Below are positions 1-5,173 of a DNA stretch of 22,046 nucleotides, one piece after another. This DNA is from a virus. The notes below the pieces were generated by a model. That model was not told the origin of the DNA. It saw nothing but the letters and a program-made list of their open reading frames with translations, and searched no databases. The DNA is taken from IMG/VR virus record IMGVR_UViG_3300037584_002964, positions 1-22,046 of that record. One strand, 5' to 3'. Position 1 is the first letter of the stretch, and the number at the start of each line of letters is the position of its first letter. Position numbers and translations under genes: made by a program.

Positions 1-205
1 CTAAATATATTGATGCGGGTGCATTTGTGCGTAACACTATAAAAGCAATTTTTCTTCTTTTTTCTATAAGTATATTGCTTTTTGAATTAACCCACAATAA
101 TGTTTCTTTATATTTATTTGCGCTTATTTCATCTCTATAAGTTCTTATAATTTGGTTTTTATCCAAATCTCTAACTTCATACATATATTTATTATTCTCT
201 TTCAT
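1..205 (-). CDS. Hypothetical protein, 3' part beyond window
   Basis: An open frame reads from an ATG at 205-203 to the window edge with no stop, giving at least 68 residues beginning MKENNKYMYEVRDLDKNQ. It is rich in Lys, Asn and Ile, and I recognise no family. The start is supported by the shared A-rich leader (203-220) that precedes almost every gene of this minus-strand block, and by the 11-nt gap to the stop of the upstream gene. The true C-terminus is unknown. Confidence 0.6.
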   Translation of the reverse strand, partial: MKENNKYMYEVRDLDKNQIIRTYRDEISANKYKETLLWVNSKSNILIEKRRKIAFIVLRTNAPASIYL

Positions 206-216
206 TTTATTTTATT

Positions 217-597
217 TTAGTCTATTAATGTTAGTGTTCCGTTTACTTCTTCATATTGCATATCTTCTTCGCATTCCCATTCAGTATAGTAAACATAGTC
301 AGTATGATACCCAATCGTTAATAAATCTTTGTCAGTATCTTTGTTTTTCTTTGCTCTGTTTACTGCTGATTGTAATTCTTTTAAGTCATCATCATTGTGT
401 ATTGTATCTAACTCATCTAAATCACACCCAAGATTATTGATTGCTTCAAGTATATGCTCTCTATCTTTTCTACATTCTTTCAATGTCAATTCTAATGTTG
501 AGGTATAGAATGCTCCATCTCCCCAAATCCACCCATCATTCATTCCTTTTTCTGTTACGCTACATTTTCTCGCCCATAATATTTTTTCTGTTGTCAT
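217..597 (-). CDS. Hypothetical acidic protein, 126 aa
   Basis: A 126-residue, acidic, probably cytosolic protein with no signal peptide or membrane span. It begins MTTEKILWARKCSVTEKG and has an aromatic patch (GWIWGDGAFY, about residues 22-31). The C-terminal third is rich in Tyr, Glu and Asp (YVYYTEWECEEDMQYEE). The N-terminal part resembles small phage proteins of the kind 'start, Cys/Ser, extended Trp/Gly segment', but I cannot name a family. The ATG follows the stop of the upstream gene by one base (TAAGATG), so translation is probably coupled. Confidence 0.7.
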   Translation of the reverse strand: MTTEKILWARKCSVTEKGMNDGWIWGDGAFYTSTLELTLKECRKDREHILEAINNLGCDLDELDTIHNDDDLKELQSAVNRAKKNKDTDKDLLTIGYHTDYVYYTEWECEEDMQYEEVNGTLTLID

Positions 598-598
598 C

Positions 599-805
599 TT
601 ATTTTGTTTTAGTTAATATTTTTTTATTATAATCTAATTCTTTTATTGCATCAATATATATATCTCCTTTATCATCATCATCATCAAACCATTCATTGAG
701 AGTACAAATCACATCTTCAATTAATAAATCACATGATTTTATTCTTTGTATTAAAAGTTCATTTTCTTTTTTTAACTGCTTTACTTGTTCTGCTAATTCT
801 TTCAT
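599..805 (-). CDS. Small coiled-coil protein, 68 aa
   Basis: A 68-residue protein. Residues 1-25 (MKELAEQVKQLKKENELLIQ) have the heptad pattern of a coiled coil. A run of five Asp (about residues 41-45) precedes a basic tail that ends ILTKTK. That tail and the stop codon are encoded by the A-rich junction element shared along this operon, and the next gene starts one base after the stop. No function recognised. It may dimerise. Confidence 0.65.
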   Translation of the reverse strand: MKELAEQVKQLKKENELLIQRIKSCDLLIEDVICTLNEWFDDDDDKGDIYIDAIKELDYNKKILTKTK

Positions 806-833
806 TTTATTTTATTTTAGTTAGTTAAATTAT

Positions 834-851
834 GGGGGTTTTTACACCCCC
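834..851 (-). other. GC-rich hairpin between two small genes
   Basis: GGGGGT (834-839) pairs with ACCCCC (846-851) around a six-base loop, in otherwise AT-rich DNA. It lies just downstream of the minus-strand gene at 861-998 and just upstream of the leader of the gene at 599-805. No strong T-run follows on either strand. An mRNA-stabilising or attenuating hairpin fits better than a standard terminator. Confidence 0.5.
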
Positions 852-860
852 AAGTTTAGA

Positions 861-998
861 TTATATTGTTGGTATGTCAGCGTTAACCCCGTGCACTAAT
901 GCAAAGTAGATTCCTACAAAGGCTAATGTTGATGTTGCCAATCCTACGAAGATAATTTTTACCCTGTCTTCAATGGTTAATTTTTGAAACGATTTCAT
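861..998 (-). CDS. Small single-span membrane protein, 45 aa
   Basis: A 45-residue protein starting MKSFQKLTIEDRVKIIFVGL. Residues about 15-36 form one hydrophobic membrane segment (IIFVGLATSTLAFVGIYFAL), preceded by a charged amphipathic N-terminus and followed by a short tail ending ADIPTI. It reads as a single-pass inner-membrane peptide. Its 5' side is a 139-nt non-coding stretch containing a palindromic site, so it may be the first gene of a sub-operon. Function unknown. Its small size lowers confidence, but the open frame fills the gap precisely. Confidence 0.55.
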   Translation of the reverse strand: MKSFQKLTIEDRVKIIFVGLATSTLAFVGIYFALVHGVNADIPTI

Positions 999-1137
999 GT
1001 CCTAATAATTTATCGTGTTTCATTTTGCCTACTCTTACCAAGGATTTTCAGCTACCTCCTATTATTATAACGTGTGTATTACACTTTTGTTACACTTATT
1101 TTATTTATTTTTTATATTTAGAATCATTCTATTTGTT
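999..1137. other. Non-coding gap in the minus-strand block
   Basis: 139 nt without a supported gene. It contains the palindrome at 1116-1133, a GTGTATTACAC palindrome (1074-1084) and two TTACACTT copies (1079-1086 and 1090-1097). I found no TAnnTTTG box on the minus strand here, so a separate promoter is not demonstrated. Confidence 0.5.
1116..1133. promoter_or_regulatory. Palindromic operator-like site, copy 1
   Basis: AGAATCATTCT (1120-1130) is a perfect odd-length palindrome. The 11-mer ATTTAGAATCA (1116-1126) recurs exactly at 2660-2670, within a longer palindrome. Both copies lie upstream of minus-strand genes (998 and 2521). This is the pattern expected of a repressor binding site. No binding protein can be assigned. 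Confidence 0.4.
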
Positions 1138-1308
1138 TTAAAAAATCCATACTGCGTTATATTCTTTTACAAAGAATCTCATTAATTGTCTTAGTGTAAA
1201 TTCTTTTTTCCATTGGGTTGTCTGCTCTACCCATACACCATCACGTCTTTCGTGTGCGTTACCATCTTCTATCCATTGTAGGAATAGCTCTTTTGTTTCC
1301 TTGTTCAT
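1138..1308 (-). CDS. Hypothetical protein, 56 aa
   Basis: A 56-residue protein beginning MNKETKELFLQWIEDGNAHE and ending YNAVWIF. It has four Trp residues and alternating charges and probably forms a small soluble helical fold. I recognise no family. The ATG is one base after the stop of the upstream gene (TAAGATG), within the junction element at 1306-1330, which supports both the start and translational coupling. Its stop codon sits at the edge of the non-coding palindromic region. Confidence 0.6.
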   Translation of the reverse strand: MNKETKELFLQWIEDGNAHERRDGVWVEQTTQWKKEFTLRQLMRFFVKEYNAVWIF

Positions 1309-1309
1309 C

Positions 1310-1498
1310 TTATTTGTTTTTAGTTATTAGTTTTTCTGCGTTCTTAAAATCTCTTACTATCTCTATTGGTACTCTGTATTTTTCATTTGTAGTTTCATCA
1401 ATCCATATTTCATAATCAACATCTTCATCAAAATCAAACCATTTAAAAGTTCTTTGCGCAAGTAACCTTTCTAATTTATCTTCTAGTTTATTTTTCAT
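1310..1498 (-). CDS. Hypothetical protein, 62 aa
   Basis: A 62-residue protein with a basic amphipathic N-terminal helix (MKNKLEDKLERLLAQRTFKW), an acidic centre (FDFDEDVDYEIWIDE, about residues 22-36) and a C-terminus ending AEKLITKNK. The last residues and stop are encoded by the conserved junction element. The 27-nt stretch at this junction (from 1306) is identical to the one at its own start (from 1496). Family not recognised. Confidence 0.65.
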   Translation of the reverse strand: MKNKLEDKLERLLAQRTFKWFDFDEDVDYEIWIDETTNEKYRVPIEIVRDFKNAEKLITKNK

Positions 1499-1499
1499 C

Positions 1500-1694
1500 T
1501 TATTTGTTTTTAGTTATTAGTTCTTTTAATCTTTCATTTAGGTTTTTAACAATATGCAATTCATCATTGAATTTACTTGCAAGTATATCATCTGTTTCAC
1601 TTGATATAATTATTCTTAGATTTCTTATTTCTTTTGATGCTAAGTCTTGCACTATTATTAATTCGTCTTGTGTTAAATTTATTTTTGCTTTCAT
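1500..1694 (-). CDS. Hypothetical helical protein, 64 aa
   Basis: A 64-residue, largely helical protein beginning MKAKINLTQDELIIVQDLAS and ending KELITKNK. The Leu/Ile spacing over residues 10-60 suggests two antiparallel helices or a coiled coil. The ATG overlaps the TGA of the upstream 29-residue gene (ATGA). The tail LITKNK is encoded by the shared junction element. Function unknown. Confidence 0.65.
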   Translation of the reverse strand: MKAKINLTQDELIIVQDLASKEIRNLRIIISSETDDILASKFNDELHIVKNLNERLKELITKNK

Positions 1695-1780
1695 CTTTTT
1701 TGTTTTTGATCTTTTTCGTTTAGTTTATATTGCATATATAATAATATGCTTATCAATATTGTTGTTGCTAGTGTGTTCAT
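1691..1780 (-). CDS. Micro-protein with membrane span, 29 aa
   Basis: A 29-residue open frame: MNTLATTILISILLYMQY followed by a charged tail (KLNEKDQKQKR). About residues 3-18 are hydrophobic enough for one membrane span. The start has the operon's standard leader with stop-G-ATG spacing from the upstream gene (TAAGATG), and the TGA overlaps the next ATG. The precise fit on both sides is the main support for a real gene. Function unknown. Confidence 0.5.
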   Translation of the reverse strand: MNTLATTILISILLYMQYKLNEKDQKQKR

Positions 1781-1781
1781 C

Positions 1782-1931
1782 TTATTTTATTTTAGTTAGT
1801 TCTGTTTCTATTTCTTTTCTCATCTGTTTTAATTCGTCTTTACTCAAATTAAACTTATTAAACATTGGTATTGTAATCATTTCATTTATTGATTTCAAAA
1901 CTGTTTGTAATTCTTTTTTCGTTCTTTTCAT
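1782..1931 (-). CDS. Hypothetical protein, 49 aa
   Basis: A 49-residue basic helical protein, MKRTKKELQTVLKSINEMIT then PMFNKFNLSKDELKQMRKEI, ending ETELTKIK. The tail ELTKIK is identical to that of the next upstream gene (1933-2220), because the junction element at 1778-1800 repeats the one at 1929-1950. Starts one base after the upstream stop. No recognised family. The size and amphipathic pattern would suit a host-factor-binding peptide, but that is a guess. Confidence 0.6.
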   Translation of the reverse strand: MKRTKKELQTVLKSINEMITIPMFNKFNLSKDELKQMRKEIETELTKIK

Positions 1932-1932
1932 C

Positions 1933-2220
1933 TTATTTTATTTTAGTTAATTCTCCATTCCATAGTTCACCATTCAAAAACCATTGAAAGTTCTTTTGAT
2001 ATATGCTTACATTTGGCAATCCGTTCAAGCGTTCTTTTGTGGTGTTTGATTCCCACCCACAGTTAGTGATGAATAGTTCATTGTTTTCTAGTGTTGCTAT
2101 ACAATTTCCATGTAACCATAAACAAGCCTTATCATTGTATATTGTTACTTCCATGTTTTGCTTTTTGAATTTCGTTCTGTTCAAAAATGCGTTGATTGAT
2201 TCTTCTGTGATTTTTCTCAT
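1933..2220 (-). CDS. Conserved small phage protein, 95 aa
   Basis: A 95-residue protein that resembles a small uncharacterised family common in phages. The pattern is an N-terminal KITEESINAFLN segment, then a beta-rich core (VTIYNDKACLWLHGNCIATL, about residues 25-44), then ITNCGWESNTTKERLNGLPN (51-70) and a closing W-x-LNGE-x-W-NGE motif (80-90). The family is known to me only as hypothetical, with no assigned role. It ends ELTKIK through the shared junction element. A GC-rich hairpin lies in its leader. Probably cytosolic. Confidence 0.75.
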   Translation of the reverse strand: MRKITEESINAFLNRTKFKKQNMEVTIYNDKACLWLHGNCIATLENNELFITNCGWESNTTKERLNGLPNVSIYQKNFQWFLNGELWNGELTKIK

Positions 2221-2235
2221 CTTATTTGGTTTTGT

Positions 2236-2253
2236 GAGGGGCTTTCGCCCCTC
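2236..2253 (-). other. Perfect GC hairpin with GAAA loop
   Basis: GAGGGGC (2236-2242) and GCCCCTC (2247-2253) form a perfect 7-bp stem. On the minus-strand transcript the loop is GAAA closed by C-G, a GNRA-type tetraloop. It sits between the gene at 2270-2521 and the start of the gene at 1933-2220. No T-run follows on either strand, so it is probably an RNA stability or attenuation element instead of a classical terminator. Confidence 0.55.
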
Positions 2254-2269
2254 TGATTAATTAATTGTT

Positions 2270-2521
2270 TTATTGATTAATTATAAGTTCAATTTGTTCT
2301 AATTCGTTATGTGTATCATCCCATTTTGATATAGTGAAAGTACTGTTATCTGTTTGTACTAAAATCAAATCTTCACTTCTATTGTATTGTGATAAAGTTA
2401 TTATTTCATTTCCTTTTTCAAAATGGTAAGATTTGAAGTTATAGTCTATTAATCCGTTTTCTATTTTCATGTCATTTTTCATGTCATTTAATAGTGTTTC
2501 AAAATTTTTGTATGTTTTCAT
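2270..2521 (-). CDS. Hypothetical protein, first gene of the minus-strand operon, 83 aa
   Basis: An 83-residue acidic protein beginning MKTYKNFETLLNDMKNDMKI, with a beta-rich centre (SYHFEKGNEIITLSQYN, and LILVQTDNSTFTISKWDD) and a C-terminus QIELIINQ. It resembles small single-domain phage proteins of unknown function. It is the promoter-proximal gene: a minus-strand TACATTTG box lies 32 nt upstream of the start (2553-2560) and no gene intervenes. Unlike its neighbours it does not end with the LTKxK tail. Confidence 0.65.
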   Translation of the reverse strand: MKTYKNFETLLNDMKNDMKIENGLIDYNFKSYHFEKGNEIITLSQYNRSEDLILVQTDNSTFTISKWDDTHNELEQIELIINQ

Positions 2522-2552
2522 ATTGTTTATTATTTAATTAATTATTGTTTAA

Positions 2553-2560
2553 CAAATGTA
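2553..2560 (-). promoter_or_regulatory. Bacteroidota-type -7 box TACATTTG for the left operon
   Basis: Minus-strand TACATTTG matches the TAnnTTTG consensus of the Bacteroidetes primary sigma factor and lies 32 nt upstream of the first minus-strand gene. I see no clear upstream TTTG element at the usual distance. Confidence 0.5.
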
Positions 2561-2659
2561 TATTATTAGAACGATATAAAAGCACTTTTGTTTCATTATT
2601 TTTAAAACTTTTTTTTCTGTATTCTATAAGTTATTAACTATCAGTATGTTATGAATTAA

Positions 2660-2678
2660 ATTTAGAATCAATCTAAAT
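2660..2678. promoter_or_regulatory. Palindromic operator-like site, copy 2
   Basis: ATTTAGA (2660-2666), spacer ATCAA, TCTAAAT (2672-2678): a perfect 7-bp inverted repeat located about 100 nt upstream of the left operon's promoter box. It shares the 11-mer ATTTAGAATCA with the site at 1116-1133. Confidence 0.45.
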
Positions 2679-2776
2679 AAGATATTAATATATATCTGTA
2701 TTATTTGGGGCTTGATTGTTTACAGGATTGAACAGGGTTACTGATGTTATCCTCCCTCTCTCATTGTCTGTAACAA

Positions 2777-2824
2777 GGGAAGGGAACGGGAATACGGGAC
2801 GGGGGAACGGGGGACGGGGACGGG
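2777..2824 (+). repeat. Tandem G-run tract (G-quadruplex-capable)
   Basis: Eight runs of three to five G (starting 2777, 2782, 2788, 2796, 2801, 2809, 2816, 2822) are separated by 2-5 bases, usually AAC or AC. This exceeds the usual four-run G-quadruplex pattern and could form two adjacent structures on the plus strand. Composition differs sharply from the AT-rich flanks. No coding function is evident. Confidence 0.7.
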
Positions 2825-3033
2825 AGCAACGGAAACAAGGACCACAAGGAACGGACACCATGCAACAAGGACACCAACAAGAAGAGCAGGAGCACCCCGA
2901 TACAAAAAGCCTAAAAAATCCACACCGCACCAACAAAACAACACCCCCCCCTATCGAAAATAAATCACTTTGGGTTTGCAAAATTTTTACGTGTGGCCAT
3001 ATATAACCCAATTACTCAGTATATCTAAAAAGA

Positions 3034-3065
3034 TTTGTTTAATTAAAAAATTATTATTATATTTG
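3034..3065 (+). promoter_or_regulatory. Bacteroidota-type promoter for the 65-aa gene
   Basis: TTTG (3034-3037), a 20-nt spacer, then TATATTTG (3058-3065) is a full match to the Bacteroidetes TTTG-N19/20-TAnnTTTG layout. The start codon is 16 nt downstream. Confidence 0.65.
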
Positions 3066-3081
3066 TTTAAATACTTTTATT

Positions 3082-3279
3082 ATGAAAGATTATGTAGACG
3101 GATTATATGTGAAGGATGGCAGATTAATTAATGATCGTCCTGATGGTATAAGTGGAATAGAGCAGGCTGCTATGATCAGACGTTCTGTAAAGAGAGGTAT
3201 AAAAGTAGAAGAGATTTCTCAAGGCATTCAAAAGGCTGAGGCAATGAAAATGATTGAGAAGAATATAAGAAGATTCTAA
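3082..3279 (+). CDS. Hypothetical basic protein, 65 aa
   Basis: A 65-residue protein beginning MKDYVDGLYVKDGRLINDRP, with a basic helical C-terminal half (RRSVKRGIKVEEISQGIQKA, about 33-52) that ends KNIRRF. Size and charge would allow nucleic-acid or polymerase binding, but no family is recognised. It is a single-gene unit, with its own promoter 16 nt upstream and an intrinsic terminator 25 nt downstream. That arrangement, next to the candidate origin, suggests independent regulation. Confidence 0.7.
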   Translation: MKDYVDGLYVKDGRLINDRPDGISGIEQAAMIRRSVKRGIKVEEISQGIQKAEAMKMIEKNIRRF

Positions 3280-3303
3280 CAACGATGTCCTAATATGTTG
3301 TTC

Positions 3304-3340
3304 AAAGGGTTACCCGAAACGGTAGCCCTTTACTTTTGGT
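3304..3340 (+). terminator. Intrinsic terminator after the 65-aa gene
   Basis: AAAGGGTTACC (3304-3314) pairs with GGTAGCCCTTT (3321-3331) through an 11-bp stem with one G-U pair and loop CGAAAC. A short T-rich tail follows. Confidence 0.75.
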
Positions 3341-3516
3341 GTTAATTTTTATTTTAATGGTGTTGATTTGGTGTTGATTATTTATAGCTAACTACTTGAT
3401 TATCAGTAGTGGTGTTAATAATGTTGATTTTTAAGTCTCGTATGTAGAATAAAAAATAAGAAGTAATAGGAATATATATATAGTATAGCGACACCATTTT
3501 TCAACACCTCAACACC
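3338..3516. repeat. Iteron-like GGTGTTGAT array with inverted copies
   Basis: Direct copies: GGTGTTAAT (3338), GGTGTTGATT (3359 and 3370), GGTGTTAAT (3411) and a partial copy ATGTTGATT (3421). Inverted copies: ACACC (3491) and two adjacent TCAACACC (3501-3508 and 3509-3516). The paired direct copies at 3359-3379 and paired inverted copies at 3501-3516 face each other across about 120 nt. The array fills the non-coding region between a terminator and the groEL promoter. It could be protein-binding iterons of an origin or an operator for groEL. Confidence 0.6.
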
Positions 3517-3535
3517 TTTAGTATATTTTTTTTTC

Positions 3536-3543
3536 TATCTTTG
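3536..3543 (+). promoter_or_regulatory. -7 box TATCTTTG for groEL-groES
   Basis: TATCTTTG lies 22 nt before the groEL start codon, with a T-run just upstream. The leader is A/T-rich with no Shine-Dalgarno sequence. The TCAACACC pair ends 19 nt before the box, placing it over the expected upstream promoter region. Confidence 0.6.
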
Positions 3544-3565
3544 TGTAAATTAAATTTAATATAAT

Positions 3566-5173
3566 ATGAATCAACAACAAGGATACTCTCCTAAAGATTT
3601 AAACTTTGGAGAGACAGGACGTAATAAGTTAAAGAGTGGTATCACTAAAATTTCAGAAGCAGTAAAGAGTACACTAGGACCTAGGGGTAATACTGTGTTG
3701 ATTGAATCGCCACAGCACACCTCAAGTATAACAGTTACTAAGGATGGTGTTACTGTAGCTAAGGCTGTTGATCTAATGGATCCGGTGGAGAACTTAGCGG
3801 TCAAGATGATGAAGCAAGCTGCGGATAAGACCGCAAGTGTTGCAGGAGATGGAACAACTACAGCGATAGTATTAACTGAGGCTATTGTGAAGGCGGGTGA
3901 TTATTTTATGAATGATGATCACAATAGAACTGAGGTATTAAGAGAATTGAACAGAGCGAAAGATTATGTTGTTGAGTCCTTACAGAAAGACTCACAAGAT
4001 TTGAGTGCGAAAAAGTTACAGGATGTAGCTACTCTATCAGCGAACAATGATAGCTTTATAGGTGAGTTGATAGCAAAGACATATAGTGAAGTGGGCAAGG
4101 ATGGTATAGTAACGGTTGAGAAATCACAGAGTGCTGACACTTACTACGAGAGCACTAATGGTTTAAAAGTAGATAGAGGATATTCATCTGAGCTGTTTAT
4201 TAATAATCACAAAAAGGATGAGTGTATATTTGATGACGTTAGGATCTTAACATCAGATGCTGAGATAAGTAATGTCTTACAGATTGAGGCGGTATTGAAA
4301 CCACTCATATCAGACGGGAAGAAGCTATTGATCATTGCACCTTGTTCACAGAACGTGATCAATACACTAGCTGCCAATGTGATGAAGAACAATTTAAAGA
4401 TATGTGTAATACAGCCACCTAACTTTGGCTACAAGCAGCATGAGCTGATGAGTGATATTGCTGTGGCTGTAGGTGGGAAATATTTCTCAGAGAAGACAGG
4501 CGATGATCTGAGCTTAATAAACTTCGGTGACTTGGGTTATGCATCAAGAGTGATCGTGGGCAGGAACTCATCGGTTATCATCAAGGATGACAATCGTACA
4601 ACTGAGGATGTTCAGAAGAGAGTAGATGAGTTGTGGGATGCTCACGCCATCACAGAGAAGAAACAAGACAAGGAATTTGTGCTGTCGCGAATTGCCACCC
4701 TTACGGGCGGCATAGGTGTTATCCACGTTGGAGGCGATACTGACATACAACAAAAGGAGTTGTATGATAGAGTTGATGATGCTGTATGTGCAGTACGCTC
4801 TGCACTTGAAGATGGTATATTACCGGGAGGAGGTGTTTCATTAATGCATTACGCTAGTTACTATGATAATAAAAAATCAAATGATAAGAATAAAAAGGTA
4901 GCGTATAAGATAATGGCTCAAGCATTAGCAGCACCTGCTAATCAGATTTTAGTTAATGCAGGGAAAGACATAGAGAAGATATACAAGAACTTACCTCCTA
5001 CCAATCATGGTTATGATGTGAAGAATGAAAAGAACGGAAACTTGATTGAGATGGGTGTAGTTGATCCGACAAAGGTTACAAAGAACGCACTGATCAATGC
5101 AATGTCAGTAGCGACAACCATACTAAGTACAAATGCAATAATCACAATGGCACGCAGTTATGAAACCAATTAA
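3566..5173 (+). CDS. groEL: Phage chaperonin GroEL
   Basis: A 535-residue chaperonin 60, the ATP-driven folding barrel subunit. Visible family motifs: STLGPRGNTV near residues 35-44, TKDGVTVAK with D60, AGDGTTT with D95, and RVDDAVCAVRSALEDGILPGGG with D405. These three Asp match D52, D87 and D398 of E. coli GroEL, which handle Mg-ATP and hydrolysis. The apical region (about 190-375) keeps DRGY (203-206) and hydrophobic L210/F211 but is otherwise divergent, for example PPNFGYKQHELMSD. The protein ends SYETN and lacks the Gly-Gly-Met tail of most bacterial GroELs. It overlaps groES by 14 nt. Chaperonin activity is likely but the client is unknown. A virion protein is the natural guess. Confidence 0.95.
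   Translation: MNQQQGYSPKDLNFGETGRNKLKSGITKISEAVKSTLGPRGNTVLIESPQHTSSITVTKDGVTVAKAVDLMDPVENLAVKMMKQAADKTASVAGDGTTTAIVLTEAIVKAGDYFMNDDHNRTEVLRELNRAKDYVVESLQKDSQDLSAKKLQDVATLSANNDSFIGELIAKTYSEVGKDGIVTVEKSQSADTYYESTNGLKVDRGYSSELFINNHKKDECIFDDVRILTSDAEISNVLQIEAVLKPLISDGKKLLIIAPCSQNVINTLAANVMKNNLKICVIQPPNFGYKQHELMSDIAVAVGGKYFSEKTGDDLSLINFGDLGYASRVIVGRNSSVIIKDDNRTTEDVQKRVDELWDAHAITEKKQDKEFVLSRIATLTGGIGVIHVGGDTDIQQKELYDRVDDAVCAVRSALEDGILPGGGVSLMHYASYYDNKKSNDKNKKVAYKIMAQALAAPANQILVNAGKDIEKIYKNLPPTNHGYDVKNEKNGNLIEMGVVDPTKVTKNALINAMSVATTILSTNAIITMARSYETN

Larger units (their letters stand above)
203..2232 (-). repeat. Recurring A-rich junction/translation-start element (nine copies)
   Basis: Read on the minus strand, the unit is approximately CTAAAATAAAATAAGATG, ending in the start codon of the downstream gene. 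Copies begin (plus-strand CAT of the start codon) at 203, 595, 803, 1306, 1496, 1692, 1778, 1929 and 2218. The copies at 1306 and 1496 match over 27 nt. Those at 1778 and 1929 match over about 21 nt. The last two (1692 and 2218) are degenerate. In five junctions the unit also encodes the C-terminal tail and TAA of the preceding gene. This is a repeated translation initiation region without a Shine-Dalgarno sequence. Confidence 0.75.
2522..3081. other. Divergent non-coding region, origin or switch candidate
   Basis: 560 nt between the minus-strand block and the first plus-strand gene. In order it contains the left promoter box (2553-2560), the palindrome (2660-2678), a G-run tract (2777-2824), an A/C-rich stretch with few T (about 2830-2950), and a promoter for the rightward gene (3034-3065). 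Frames on both strands here are low-complexity products of the skewed composition and I do not accept them as genes. Divergence point, strand skew and G-runs fit a replication origin or regulatory hub, but nothing here proves it. Confidence 0.45.

Noticed and set aside
834-851. Classical Rho-independent terminator
   Set aside because: The stem is good but no T-run follows on either strand, so I list it as a hairpin only.
999-1137. tRNA or structured small RNA in the gap of the left block
   Set aside because: No cloverleaf, CCA end or long stem found by eye. Only short palindromes are present.
1504-1950. A 148-codon plus-strand open frame rich in Phe, Ile and Ser
   Set aside because: It runs antisense to several well-packed minus-strand genes and has the hydrophobic composition typical of the complement of Lys/Glu-rich coding DNA.
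2716-3006. A 96-codon plus-strand open frame (and overlapping minus-strand frames) across the G-rich region
   Set aside because: Amino-acid composition is low-complexity (Gly/Arg/Gln/Pro) and simply mirrors the skewed DNA. The promoter-to-start layout seen elsewhere is missing and no domain is recognisable.
3338-3516. CIRCE-type operator upstream of groEL
   Set aside because: The known CIRCE palindrome (TTAGCACTC-N9-GAGTGCTAA) is not present. The repeats here are a different sequence.
3338-3516. CRISPR array
   Set aside because: Repeat units are only about 9 bases, occur in both orientations and lack regular spacer length.
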